NCBI GenBank assembly: GCA_021234155.1 | Contig: JAJEKV010000008.1 | Location: 12,559,279-12,623,278, forward strand | Length of the DNA: 64,000 nucleotides | Direction: 5' to 3' | DNA from: Isoetes taiwanensis | Taxonomy: Eukaryota > Streptophyta > Lycopodiopsida > Isoetales > Isoetaceae | Part shown: one piece after another, positions 1 to 12,209 of the stretch | Position numbering within the stretch: the first letter of the stretch is position 1 | Layout of the letters: every line of letters starts with the position of its first letter | Translations under genes and position numbers: made by a program | The notes under the pieces: model-generated | Database searches by the model: none | What the model was told of the DNA's origin: nothing | Seen by the model: only the letters and a program-made list of their open reading frames with translations

Positions 1-527
1 TAGAGCGGATTGATCCCATTATTTCGAAAGTCATAAAGTTTGCAACACCCATACACAAACATTTTTCAACTGGAATTTAATAGCAGCCTTTGGCCTCCAT
101 GGATTCTTGTGGTGAGAAACCAAAGTGGGAAACTTTTCGCTTGTTAGCACAAGGATCTAGAAGCCTTGGAATTTGCTTAATAAGCGCCTCAAAATCTAAA
201 AATGCATGGTAATTTTTGCAACCTTCATTCGGAATGAGCCATAAAGCAATATCCAATAAGCGCAACTCAGATTAATCACCGGTAGGATGTGAAAGCCTAC
301 CAAACCCGGCTGAAAAATTGTTGTTTTAGCATAGATAACTTAACCAAACATATCCATATTATACACTATCAAAAGATCTCGAGAGAGCTTTCCAACGCAA
401 TAAAAATCATCTCAAGCAGAGCTCTGGATCAAAAAGTTATGGTAAGAAATGTGTTGCCGGGAACCTGCGTACAACATGCGCCCTTCAAGCCCTTCATGTG
501 CCCATTATGCACCATACACACAAAAGA

Positions 528-733
528 GGGCTTTTGTTCTGAGCCATTGGTTGTTGACCATTATGTACCACACGCACAAAAAGAGGGCTTTTGTTGTGAG
601 TCATTGGTTGTTGACCATTATGCACCACACGCACAAAAAAAGGGCTTTTGTTGTGAGCCATTGGTTGTTGACCATTATGCACCACACGCACAAAAAAGGG
701 CTTTTGTTGTGAGCCATTGGTTGTTGACCATTG
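528..733. repeat. 57-bp tandem minisatellite, about 3.6 copies
   Basis: A unit beginning GGGCTTTTGTTGTGAGCCAT recurs at 528, 585, 642 and 698, with spacings of 57, 57 and 56 bases. The last copy is cut short near 733. Most units end in a run of A. Because 57 is a multiple of three, several frames stay open as 19-residue repeats on both strands. That openness follows from the repeat period and is not evidence for a gene. Confidence 0.9.
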
Positions 734-1874
734 AAAAAAAAAAGGCTAAAATCAATGGCTCAGAAATGGTGCACTCTAGATGTACGCATTAGTACATCCA
801 TTTGAATACATCACGAAATCATAGGAAAACCTTAGTGAAAAGCGTACAAAAACACAAAGAAAACCCCCTGTTATTATGCTACATATTGCATTTTTAGAAT
901 GGATATATGTCGGCTTCCTAACAGAACTAAGGTATGAAGTGTACAATTGCTTTGAATCACTTTCTTTTGTCGATATCTCCTCTTTGTCCCATAGTTGAAA
1001 AGTATTAGCTCGACACATATGTTTTAAATCTTTGATAGCTTGGAACTGTAGATATTATCTTAGAATCATGTCATTTGGATGAGATTGGATTATCTTGTCA
1101 TTTAGTTTGTTGTTTGTTTCCTTGTTTCCTGTCAGTCATTCTAGACACCTTTTTAGAAATGCATTAAGAAGCGTACTTCGGATTTAAGATTTTAACAGTT
1201 TTTCATGGTATAAGGAGTTACCCTTCATGGTGCACACCACATTTCCATTTCATGGGCATTTATCCGCATGAACTTGTAAATAACACTTGCCAATGAATAA
1301 AATTAGTAAGTCTCATCAAAGCATAGAAAATGCAAATAAGCAATTTTGCTTCTTGAGGTCTCTGTACATTAACTAGAGATTACTTTAAAAAAATGGACAA
1401 ATAGTTTGATGTGGAACAAATTTGCTAGTTGTGGAGGTTGCACTAATATTTGCCACGTGTCAATAATTCTCAAACTTAGAACAATATGAATATTAATTGT
1501 TTGATTCAACCTTGTGACAGAACTATGAGCTTTTATATAGGAATAAGGGCAAAACACAAGAAATCTTGGATCAATTTCTCAGACAAGGTCGAATTTATTT
1601 TCTTATCATATTTCTAACAGCTAATGTGCTGCTGGTATTTATGTCACAACCTAGATCCGTTTTCATGTATTTTCTATTCTCAAAACTGACATAAAAGACA
1701 TGATAGCCATCAACATGACAATCTTATGCCTGCTGCATATTTCTGTCTGAATACTACTGGTTATAATGTTTTGAACATGTGCCTAGGATATTGTTCATTC
1801 ATTTTTTAGTCACAACTGAAGATTGTCACATATTTAGAGTTGCTTTCTTGCAGGTACGCAACAGTGGAGGGCAA

Positions 1875-2430
1875 CCATGGGAACATGCAGGACAACTATA
1901 GTGCCACCCGGCGAGTTTAATTACATGTGATACGACATCTCCAACAGACTTACCATAACAAGGTTTTGCCAATCCAGGACATGAGGATTTGATGATAGTG
2001 CTTTCGGGCTTTCATAACAAGGTTTTGCCAATCCAGGACATGAGGATTTGATGGCGGTGTTTTTGTTGAGGTAGTTTGTTATTCATTTGTTACTAAGTGA
2101 CAATAACTTTGCTCGCAATTGAGCCTTGTTGGGCATGCATATTCATCTTGAACTTCCATTGCGGTTATGGGAGCATGCAGGACAACTATAGTGCTACACG
2201 AGGAGTTTAAATACATGTGGTACGACATCTCCAACGGGCTTATCATAACAAGGTTTTGCCAATCCAGGACATGAGGATTTGATGATAGTGCTTTCGGGCT
2301 TTCATAACAAGGTTTTGCCAATCCAGGACATGAGGATTTTATGATAGTGCTTTATCTGCTGAGGTAGTTTGTTATTCATTTGTTACTAGCGTAATAACTT
2401 TGCTCGCATATTCATCTTGAACTTCCATCA
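1875..2430. repeat. Nested direct duplication, 290-bp unit with internal 59-bp units
   Basis: Two copies of a block of about 290 bases (starting near 1875 and 2165) share GACAACTATAGTG at 1891 and 2181 and end in ATTCATCTTGAACTTCCAT. Each block itself contains two copies of a 59-base unit with AAGGTTTTGCCAATCCAGGA (units start at 1954 and 2013, and at 2244 and 2303). The order implies the 59-base duplication came first and the 290-base duplication second. I see no coding function. Confidence 0.9.
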
Positions 2431-2999
2431 ACTCAATCTTCGCACATATGTTGCCATTGTGTAGAACATTAAGGCCACATTCCTATAGTGTGCAAAGTCA
2501 AGTTTATCATGATAAAAAATTACCTTGTCAATAGGGCTACTTTAATAAGGTTAAAATGCTTTTTATAAGTAGCCAAACACAATGTATACAATATTACAAC
2601 CATAGAAAGTGCCCAGTTATTCTTGGGACAACCCTTTCCATCTAGCCCATTAGAGAAGACTTAAAAGGAGGGTCCAAGTTTACTTAATACGTATAATATC
2701 AACAACTTAAATATGTATACATAGATGCAATGTGCTTTTATGGAAAACCCGCAAATTTTGCTTTGTTCATCGTGCTCAACTAGTGCAAGCACTTAAATTG
2801 CCTCTGGATAATTCAATTTATATTACTTTACCCTAATTTTCCTGCATATGCCCTGGCGTGCCTTTTGCTAGTTTTTTTTTATTGAAGGCCAGCGATATAT
2901 ATTATATATAGATAAAGTTATAAAATTGATAAACTTTTTACAGGGAAGTATAACCCAATTAACTCATAAATGAGTGGAGAATGTTTGGAAAAAAAGAAG

Positions 3000-3720
3000 C
3001 AGTTAAATCATGAGATTCAGGTATCCTCTGAGATGCGTCATTCGCGAAAGAAGCCCTGCAGGAGTCGAGTCGGTCTCCTAGTCTTGTGTGTAAGCATCTC
3101 GATCGAAGAGCTTGGGGATACATCCCCCGCCTACTTAGGTACTGTATGGATACGCATGAAGAGGTCTTTTGCCGGAGGGTCATTAATGTAATGATGCGGA
3201 GGTGCAGACACACACGTTTGGCGAATCACATGGCCACGAGGGCGGGGTGTACCCGGCCGGGGATGGACGTAAACCCGCCGCTACCTTGCTTGTGGTTGAC
3301 AGGGATAATCGGTCATTAGTCACGTCTGTATGGGTGTTGGTCAACACCGTCACCTGGACGATATGATATCATCGGTCTCTCTCCCGCCTTCGATGCGCAG
3401 ACCATGCATGATTCGAGATATAAAAGATGCGACGGGAGCAGTATGATGCGAGAGTATCAATGCGGTTCTCTCGAGAAGGAAGAAGAAAAAGAGAATCAAT
3501 AGATTCCCGGCAACAATGGAAAGAGAGGGAGGCGTTATGAGACCCTCTTGGCCCAATCCCGACACTCTAAGATCCTTTTCGAACTGCTCCCCACCGGAAT
3601 AGATAAGGACATCCCGCTGCACCGATCCGAGGAGACCATTCGTGGTGATTGAGAGGGTTGAATACCATACCAACAGGGGAGTTATTTGCGCCCTTGGTTG
3701 ATCCGGTCTCCTAGGCCCCT
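3000..3720. other. GC-richer block of unknown origin next to the rRNA-like fragment
   Basis: This stretch has visibly more G+C than its AT-rich surroundings and runs into the plastid-16S-like fragment at 3754. The minus strand holds a 107-codon open frame (3673-3350), but I cannot match it to a family. Joint organellar origin with the 16S-like piece is possible; its plastid or mitochondrial identity is not established. Confidence 0.35.
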
Positions 3721-3753
3721 CGGGATAGATAATATTGATTCTTTGCTTCCCAG

Positions 3754-3961
3754 ACCCCGGCGGATACTTAACGTTAGGCTGCGGTAACCTTTTGACGGGT
3801 CGACATCGCGCTAACGCCTAGTATCCCTCGCTTCTGACTAGGGACTCTTTGGGGTATCTAATCCCATTCGCTCCCCTAGCTTTCGTCTCTCAGTGTCGGC
3901 CCAGCAGAGTGCTTTCGCCGTTGTTTTGTTGGTGTTCTTCCCGATCTCTACGCATTTCACC
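3754..3961 (-). pseudogene. rrn16: Plastid 16S rRNA-like fragment (nuclear plastid-derived DNA)
   Basis: Read on the minus strand, this stretch follows the plastid small-subunit rRNA through the central domain, roughly E. coli 16S positions 680-890. It starts GGTGAAATGCGTAGAGATCG and continues with AACACCAAC, GCGAAAGCACTCTGCTGGGC, GAGACGAAAGCTAGGGGAGC and TGGGATTAGATACCCC. It later has GGATACTAGGCG and TTAAGTATCCGCC. The GGGTATCTAATCCC block at 3852-3865 is the universal 785-805 region. The specific ACACTGAGAGACGAAAGC and GGATACTAGGCG wording favours plastid over plant mitochondrial or bacterial rRNA. Small insertions and many substitutions, and lack of the rest of the gene, show a non-functional nuclear insertion that is not recent. 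The match stops abruptly on both sides. Confidence 0.8.
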
Positions 3962-4195
3962 AAGGGTTAAGAAATATCTTATAGACATAATTACAATTAA
4001 CGTTGTTTCTCTCTAGTGTCTACGCCTTGACTCGTTTCATTTCCTAGAGAAAGGATCTTTCTTCGCCTAACCAACTAGACCATGGGTTTGGATTTCTTTG
4101 ATCCTACCACCCTTCAATACTTCATCTCAATGGTCGTGTTCTTCTTATGGACCGCTTCCCCAGATCGCGATACATACTCTGTAACACGTAGTAAG

Positions 4196-4212
4196 CAGGG
4201 TAGCCCTTAAGC
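4196..4212 (+). repeat. Left terminal inverted repeat of the hAT element
   Basis: CAGGGTAGCCCTTAAGC directly follows the GTAGTAAG target duplication. It pairs with 5261-5277 with one mismatch, at the fourth base. Confidence 0.88.
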
Positions 4213-5260
4213 TTGAAATATCGCCAAAAGGCTATTTTTTTGGACATTTGCATTTTTTTTCACTACTGTTAAGTAGGATCAATTAGGAGTGGTACTAATA
4301 AAATATCGCCACCTTGTCTACGAAATTTTCTCCTTCCACTCATAAGTTAGCCTACATCACTAAATGATGGATTCTTGGATTCGCCCCCATGTGAATTTTA
4401 TTTTTGGTAATTATTCTAAAATCGCCCCTTAACCCCAAAAATCATGTAAAATTTATACAAATTCTATTCTTGGTGAGTTTTTTGAATTGTCATTTACCTC
4501 CAGGAAAAAACAAGAGGGAAGGGGAAACCATGCATGTTACATGGATTTCATGATCCGCTCCAACATCCGTGATATGCAATCTTGGAGTATTTTTTATTTT
4601 GGTCTGTTGTTTATCCAATCTTAAAAAGATGACTGAAATCAAATTAGTTTGTGCTTGCCCAGCATAATATGCAATTATGCCTGGGCTAAGTTTGTGTACT
4701 TATTGCTGTTAGCCCTTAGTGTGGAGCTATTGAGATTTACAATCAAATAAGGATATGAGGTATGTTGTAGAGTAGTTATAGTTGGTTTGCTTACTCATTT
4801 TATCAGAATACTTGCCCTCTTGATTTAGTTATGAGGCAATTGATTTTCTTACATTTTAGAGCAACCATACCTTATCTTGGCTATTAATTTTTTCTATTTT
4901 TTTTTTATCATGATTATTTCTATGTACGTGCAACCAATCTAGGTAATACATGATGTATATGATTGTCTGTCTCCTATATTTTAATCATCAACTGCTCAGT
5001 TCAATTGTTGCACAGACATCCTTATGACATGATCAAACTCTTCAAATTGGTGACGAATGATTTTAAATATCGTGGTAGAAATCTAGGGTTTAGGCACCTA
5101 GATATCTTGAGAAAAAAGTATATATTCCACTGCTTGATGGATGAACGATTCGCCAAGGTTGCTACAACTCAAATTGAAGCCCGAAACAAAATCGCCAACA
5201 TAACTAATAAAAAAAGCTAAGATTCGCCTCATATTCTAAATTACACCTATGAAAATTTGG

Positions 5261-5277
5261 GCTTAAGGGCTACTCTG
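5261..5277 (-). repeat. Right terminal inverted repeat of the hAT element
   Basis: On the minus strand this reads CAGAGTAGCCCTTAAGC. It is directly followed on the plus strand by the second GTAGTAAG copy at 5278-5285. Confidence 0.88.
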
Positions 5278-5647
5278 GTAGTAAGTGCTTGTGTTAGAAC
5301 CCCCACAACAATGTCAGCACTTTATTCTAATTAATCCCGGGTACAAACTCTAGTATTATTTTGTGCCAAACCTCACCGCCTATATGGCTGTGATTAATTA
5401 TCTGCGCCACGCATCTGTCAGATTGATAGCCGCCTACCCTCTTTTGGGGTTCTTCTACCGTAAGGGTCAAGTGGCATCCAACCATTGTTGATTAGTCACC
5501 TCCTTCTAGGGTATCTAGATATGGTTGGGGCAAAGTATTTCCAACCATTCCTTTAGTGCCCAAATGGCGTTAAGTTCCACAAATGAACTTACATATTCCA
5601 AGGGGTTATATGAATATCCCAAAGGACAGTACCACCCAAAGACCCCT

Positions 5648-7320
5648 TGTGACGTTCGGTCGCGATATCACGGTCCGGGACGATATCTTTATCTTTGCCC
5701 TAAATCGCCGACACGCCACCCCAATGGCGACGCTGTAATGCCGACGTAGAAGGAGCTAGTAGCCCCTAGGGGGCAACTTGCTAGGTATGTGCATTTCTTA
5801 TTAATGTGCACATGCACATTTATTAAGGTGCACACATTTCCATGTGGGCACATTTAGGTGCACACATTTCCATGTGGGCCCATTTAGGTGCACACATTTC
5901 CATGTGGGCACATTTGGGTGCACACATTTCCATGTGGGCACATTTGGCCACCTAGCTATTAAAGGCAAGTGGGCCCATTCCCAATTATCCCACATGCCAA
6001 AAAGGGGATAATTGGAAACCCTAGCCTAACCCCTTGCCTATTTAAGTAGGAGAACCCTAACTTGCCCATTTTTCGTTTCTAGGGTTTTAGAGCTCTGTTT
6101 TGGCTGCCTCAAGAGCCAAAACCGCCTCCCAGACTCTGTCTGAGAGAACTGCATCATTAGTTTTCCTTGATTCGAGCATTTCAGCAGGATGGTCGAACTC
6201 AGGTCAGGAGGAGGAACTCAAGGATCAGGTATTTAGTTAATTTAATAGCCTAAACCATCTTCTAGACATAGAATCAGTAGGTTTAGCCTATTAAATTGCC
6301 CATAGCAGCTCTCTAGATCTCTAGATACCAGACTCTAACTAAAGAACCTAACTCTATGATATAGATTAGATATAGTTCTTTAGTTCTTCTGTGATGTATG
6401 TGGATGATGTATCTCTATGAACTCCTTGTATTGGGAAGGGGGGTAGAGACCTAAAGCTTGGTAGTAGATGCTCCTAGATTAGCCTCTCTAGCACACTATA
6501 GATTCGGCTTGTGTACAAGAACCACACCTGGTTGTGGGTGAAGGGGCGGGCCTGGCTAAGAAGGAGGTTCATGTCTCGACTCTTGAAACGATCCCTCCGG
6601 TGTGTAAGGGACTACCAGGGGATCATTGTGACTAGGTCTAATGGCTTACCACCGAGTCTTGGGTAAGGCATGGACTCGACACCCGTGAAGTGGTGTTCAC
6701 TTTCCAGTGGGTTCCCGGTCGAATACAGGCAAAGGGTGGCCCTCTAGTCACCTTGAGTCGGCATGTAGATCTCCCGGAGGGAGTGATCCTTCCTGCCCCA
6801 TCGGAACTGGGAGATGAAACCGGGGATAGCCCCCTTTGGCTATGCATCCGTGAACTCTGGTCAGTCCCGACACTTTTCAGCCTACTCGCAAAGTGTGCAA
6901 GGAGGGGCGGATGGAGTGGACAACCCTAAGCCATGTTCTTATACCCGTAAATCCATTGCCATGAAATTAAATGCGCAATGAACTCGAGACCCAAGCTTGT
7001 CGGTCCATCCCCTGTCTCGAGCCTTGGGTAGGATTCCCTATGTGATGTCTTTGATCCTTGTCTATGCAGATATGTGGTGAACCATCCTTCGTGATGGTCA
7101 TGTGATGTTGATGTATGTACTACTAACATGTATGTTTACGCCTCCCAGCCTAGGTAGGCCTCCGGGGAGACAGGTAAAGGACCCCTTCATTCTTCCCACT
7201 AGAACTCTTCGAGGTTGCAGTGATACGTGGAGGGCCCCCAGATTAGCATGGAGCCTGGTATGGGGATGAACTCCTGTTTGTATACGTGTGAGTGCACCGA
7301 TATGAGTAGGGGACGCCACA
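5648..7320 (+). mobile_element. LTR, family A, copy 1 (old, diverged)
   Basis: This copy starts TGTGACGTTC like the copies at 12210 and 22144. It shares their order of landmarks: a TTGGGAAGGGGGGTAGAGA-type block (near 6430), GGGCGGATGGAGTGG followed by CAACCCTA (6904-6927), CCTTGGGTAGGA, a CCTTCGTGATGG-type stretch and a GGAGGGCCC block. It probably ends at GACGCCACA (7320). It is strongly diverged from the other copies. It may be the 5' LTR of a decayed element whose 3' LTR is at 12210-13791, but the outer flanks (CCCCT and AGTCC) do not match. Treated as a fossil. Confidence 0.7.
5826..5945. repeat. 30-bp tandem repeat, 4 copies, inside LTR copy A1
   Basis: Four head-to-tail units of AGGTGCACACATTTCCATGT plus GGGCACATTT occupy 5826-5855, 5856-5885, 5886-5915 and 5916-5945. 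Unit 2 has GGGCCC for GGGCAC, and unit 4 starts G instead of A. The exact 30-base period keeps a minus-strand frame open. I did not see this array in LTR copies A2 or A3. Confidence 0.92.
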
Positions 7321-10300
7321 CCCTCAAGATAGGCCTCCTCTATTCAGAGATCTTGTGTTCAAGTCTCCGGGGGTCAAATCATATGTCCTCATGGACGCCG
7401 CCAATGTGGCATGACGATAAATGCTATCTACCTATCTATCTATTTATTAAAAATTTCTTTGGTGAATTCAATTCACCATCTTGTCTTAAGACATGGAAGT
7501 CTTCTTCCTAAGCCATGCACCAAATCTTTAAGGAGTTTTTTCTTTGCTTGCCTTTCAAGCCGCAAGTCTACCTTTTGTATATTAGCAATGACCACCCTTC
7601 ATGTTAGGTAATAACCTTCCATCCAGGTCGCTAGATATCATTAATAAGGGTCCTTTATTCCTCCTCTTCTACTCGATTTTTCAGATTCGATCCTTACGCC
7701 ACAACAGACACCCTTCACCCTTTGGTTGTGACCTTCATTCAAGAGAGTCACCAATCCATTTACTCCTTTATGTATTCGTTAACCGCCTTGTGGCTTCTAA
7801 GCCGCCGTAGTCATTACATTTCTCTGTCATGACGCCATGTCATTGTTGTGGCACTTCAAATAACTTGGCATCCTCATTTAAGCCATAGTCATGGCCTAAG
7901 AGCGGTTGAGCCTTTGTAAGCTACCTGGAGTCATCAAGGTGCTTGCCTTGTATTTTGTGAACCTTTCTACAATTACCTACGTTTAATATAACCCGGCTTG
8001 TATCAATGTTCGAAGTCCTCGTACATGTTAACTTGCACCCCATATAACCCATGGCGTCACCTCCCTGATCCGTATGGATCATATGGGAAAGCTAGTCTTA
8101 GGTGTCTATACAAGACACATTCGAACATTTAGCAGGTAACTGCTATTCGCTACTTATCCTGGAATTGTACTATTGTACTACTCAACCCCACTACCTTAAG
8201 CTTTATTCTATGGGCCGTTGACATTTATTTCAAGTGCCAACTACCACATCATACCCTAGCATGCAACGGATTGACGGTCCTTTGCACATTTGAACGTATC
8301 TCCGCACCTTCATCAAGAACTTTTAGGATACGCCGTCTTTCTCTCCTTGTGTCGCCACCTAGATTATTATCGTATGTGTACATAAACATATCTCCACATA
8401 CCACAATGCTAGAGCTCTGCTCTAACTTAGCTAAACTATAGCCGTGGTAGTTCTTTCAAACAAGCCCATTGCCTATGTACCTTTATGATGTGGCTTCGCC
8501 ACCTATTTCCCAGATGGACAGGGGCCGCCTTTATGTTGGACTTGTATCTATAATTTAATAGGGTCTCTACTTATTTCAACCATTCCTTTAGTGCCTGATA
8601 GTACTTTAACCCCGTACATAACCTATGGTTTCCCCACGGATTATGCCATAATTTCAAGGCTATTACCTCACGTGCAGAGCTTTTCTAAAGGATTCTTTCA
8701 CTAAGGATCCTTTGTCCTCCATATTACCCATGCTTAGTTACAATTAACCTATTTTTCATAAGTTTATCATGTGGACTTCAGCTTTTGATCGGTTTCAAAT
8801 GTCGCTGCCTTTGGCTCCCTCATAATGAAGTCAAGCACTAAAAACCTCCCGGTCTTCTAATAGGAAAACCCAATGTTTCAATCTTTGTTAGTAACCGCCA
8901 TATGGTTATCCAATTCCTTACCCTCTTAAGCATTTCAAACTCATAATCTCTAACGGGTCTATGCCTCAAGGCAACGGATCCTCCACCTTCTACCTCAAGT
9001 ACCTATAATTGTTCCCATGAGTAGGGTAACTCTTAGGATATATGGACTACCGGGTCTATATAATCTCACCCTTGTAATCTATACACCTTCGCCTTGATTT
9101 TTTTTTTATCGGGACTTAGAGTTCCTATGTATTGCCCCTTCTCGGTTACCCCTAAAAGTATAATCGCCAAAGTCATCGCATCCTTCTTTTCTTCCATCAG
9201 GGGACGATATTTTTATACATCTTTTCATTCCCAAAACCAAATAAATGCTCTCAAAATTTTATAATAATTAAGTAATTCATTGGTATCTAGAACCTTTGAG
9301 TGGCTAAGCTCTCATTATCGCTTTTATTCCAACACCGCTCCAACCATCCCGGGATGTTTTGAATGTAATATCACCGTGATATGCTAGAGTTACTCTAGCT
9401 ATTCTCACCGATTTAAACTTTTCTCATCTTCCTTAGTACGACGATCTAAGATAGTCAACTCCAACCATTGGGATAACTTGAATGCTTATCTCTGGTAAAG
9501 CATACCTACCCCAATATCTTCGTGATATAAGCATATCATTACCGCTTTTTAAACCTTGTCAAGTAATATTTCCCTCGCCTTTGTACCTAATATTCTACTA
9601 TCTTTTAATATGATATAACGCCCCAATATCACAATTGCCATCCTCGATATGATCACCACTATAGTATTTGATACTACTAAATCCTTCCTACATCCAAGAC
9701 TGCTGCGTTGTTATTATATGATATAGTAACATGTGTGCACCAACCCTAAGTCTAGACTCATAATGTAACTCGCTGGCATAGGCATCTTAGGTTCCTTGTG
9801 GACATGTTTGATCTCTAGTATAAGAACTCTTATCTTCATTACTTCCAGATTCATATGGAATGTGAACTAAAAGTTCTAGTATATATCTTATCTTCTTTTA
9901 GTTATGTTTTACTATTACATGGTCCTAGTACAGATATACCAACGCGGCGCTACTCCTCGGGATACACACACGCTACCGAGTCTACAACACATTCTCCTTG
10001 GCGAGATGTTCCTAGGGCACCTACCTTGTTCATACTCCAGACTTTGGTCTATTCAAAGTGACCCTCCAAATTTATATTTTGAAAAACGTTGTTTACAACA
10101 ACGCCCAAACTCCTCTTGTCTCACACTTGTCGTAGGTACATTACTTGCCTTCCTAATGTATCATTAGTTGAAGGTCAACTTTCCTTCATAGTCCTTCACC
10201 AAAGATCCAACATACCTTTGCTTTTTTGGATGGTTCTACCGTTCCTACCAATTGTCGTCTTCTCTTGACCTTATGTGGAAACTACGTTCCACACTATTCT

Positions 10301-12209
10301 CCAGTCTGTTATACGGCATCTCGATGCTCCCACGAGGCTACGTGGTCTTCTTAGTCGTCTATAATCTTGCGTCTTTATTTCACGCCTCAGGAACCTCAAT
10401 CTCTTTACCAAACACAATATATGTGTAATCTTATAATCCATAGTTTATGGATCAACATCCTCATACGACATTATTCTCTACCGTTCCGCGAATCATACCT
10501 CAACTCAAGTAGCTCGACATTCTATACCTTCACCACCATTGTCGAAACCTACACTTCTAAAGTGATCTCCCTTTCATGAGCTGGGTATTTATAATCCAGT
10601 TTTCCACCTTACTATAGTACCTCTTTAACATGGTCTACGGTAGATAATCATAAACCACTTCTCCATCAGATATATGGTGCTATATCCAGTCTCCTTCTAT
10701 GTTGAATGGCAACATATATGCCGCATGGTAAATTCATCCTCGTGAATTATTAGGTCCATTTGCTTCAATCGCATAATAACCATCGTCATATCAATCTTCC
10801 AAGATCCATCCAACATAAGGATACCTTACCACTCCTTATTTCCATTATTCAGCACTTCTACTTCAAGTAAGAGCCCAGGACCTGCTTAACCACCATTATA
10901 TAATAGCCTCAGGAACCACCAGGCATGCTTTCTATGCTTCCGTCGTACCTGTGCCATGTCAATGTACGAATGTCTAGATATCTAATAAACGTATAGATAT
11001 AACTAAGGAATTAATATGTGTGCTCATGTGAGGTGAAGCTCGCTTTTAGTATTCGCCGCCCTCAAATTCCATAATAATTAACCTAAGGAATCATCTATTA
11101 TTCTATTTTGCAGCATTATTAGATACAAGCCTTAGATCCATGATTTTAGATGTAGCGCCACAAAGGTTTTACCCATGGTTACTTAAAGCCAACAATATAG
11201 CAATTGGAATTTTACACCTTAGAACTTTATTTGAAATTAAACCAACATTTAAATCAACAATGTAGTCTCACTTTCTAAGGGTCTTTAACCCTCGTGATAT
11301 CGTATTCGCATCGCATTCTGCCTAAGTGTAAACTATGGATCGAGAGTGTGAGTGTGGAAACATTAAAGATAATGCTAAAAGGGGAAAGCTAGTTAAACAC
11401 ATAGTCATAGAAGGATATAATTATGTATGTCTTACACAAACTCCTAAGGGAATAACGAGACTTAGATAATGTTATAACAAGGTTATGAATAATAAATGAA
11501 GAACGTCTGTCTGTAATTAATATTAAAGTATATAGGTCAAAATGGCAAATACAGTACAATATATAACTCTATTAAAGGGTAACTATAAATGTCAGGGGCA
11601 TCTAAACACTCATGATAGCAATATATAAGTTGTTAAAATTGTAACAAAATAGAAAAACAAAATTTAGATGCAAAATTACATTAAACCTGGCTGTAAAAAA
11701 AAATCACTTGCAAAGTGAAGGGACGATATAATAAATATATACACAGAAGTTAATATAATTAGAATGACTTTCTCCTAAACAGTGCGAGCTTAATAACTCT
11801 GTATTATAATATAACAACAAATAGAAGTTCTTTATATCTATACCTGTCTTTAATACATAATCAGTTACCTGTATGTATAGAAAGAATGATTTCTAAAATA
11901 GATAAACTGTGAACTCGTCACCACGAATGAAACAGTGAGACTTCCATAAACCTTCACTGTTCACTTTTGACTGTCCTAAGCGATGATCATGTCTGATCTA
12001 TACCTCTACCTCTTATATTCCAGAGTTATAAATTGCACATTACAAGTCATTTCAAACTTAATCACTTTGAACATGACAACGCCCTGGTGACTTATAATCT
12101 CACGCTATCTCTTTAAGGAGGGAGACTTCCTTCCAATGTATGATGTGTTGCCCCCGCAACAAGAGTAGTCTTGATGCTGAGGACATCATCATTTTCAAGG
12201 TGGGGAGAA
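7321..12209 (+). mobile_element. Probable interior of a decayed family-A LTR retrotransposon
   Basis: This 4.9-kb stretch lies between two LTRs of the same family. Immediately before LTR copy A2 is a purine-rich tract (AAGGTGGGGAGAA, ending at 12209) of the kind found at the 3' end of LTR retrotransposon interiors. A short reading just upstream resembles the tail of Ty3/gypsy polyproteins. I found no convincing reverse transcriptase, protease or integrase motif and no clear primer-binding site after 7320. It is badly broken throughout and appears old. Confidence 0.45.

Larger units (their letters stand above)
4188..5285. mobile_element. hAT-type DNA transposon, 1082 bp, with 8-bp target site duplication
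   Basis: Terminal inverted repeats CAGGGTAGCCCTTAAGC (4196-4212) and, read inward on the minus strand, CAGAGTAGCCCTTAAGC (5277-5261) match at 16 of 17 positions. They are flanked by a perfect 8-base direct repeat GTAGTAAG at 4188-4195 and 5278-5285. An 8-base target duplication and termini beginning CAG are hallmarks of the hAT superfamily. The interior (4213-5260) is AT-rich. Its longest frame (4963-5220, 85 codons, plus) shows no transposase motif that I recognise, so the element is probably non-autonomous. Without it, the flanks rejoin as a continuous sequence. Confidence 0.88.

Noticed and set aside
3350-3673. 107-codon minus-strand frame as an organellar membrane protein gene
   Set aside because: It has a hydrophobic stretch, but I could not match it to any plastid or mitochondrial gene. 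It is kept only as part of an unassigned GC-richer block.
528-5945. Tandem arrays (57-bp and 30-bp units) as possible CRISPR arrays
   Set aside because: Units are head-to-tail with no unique spacers between repeats, and the surroundings are plant nuclear DNA.
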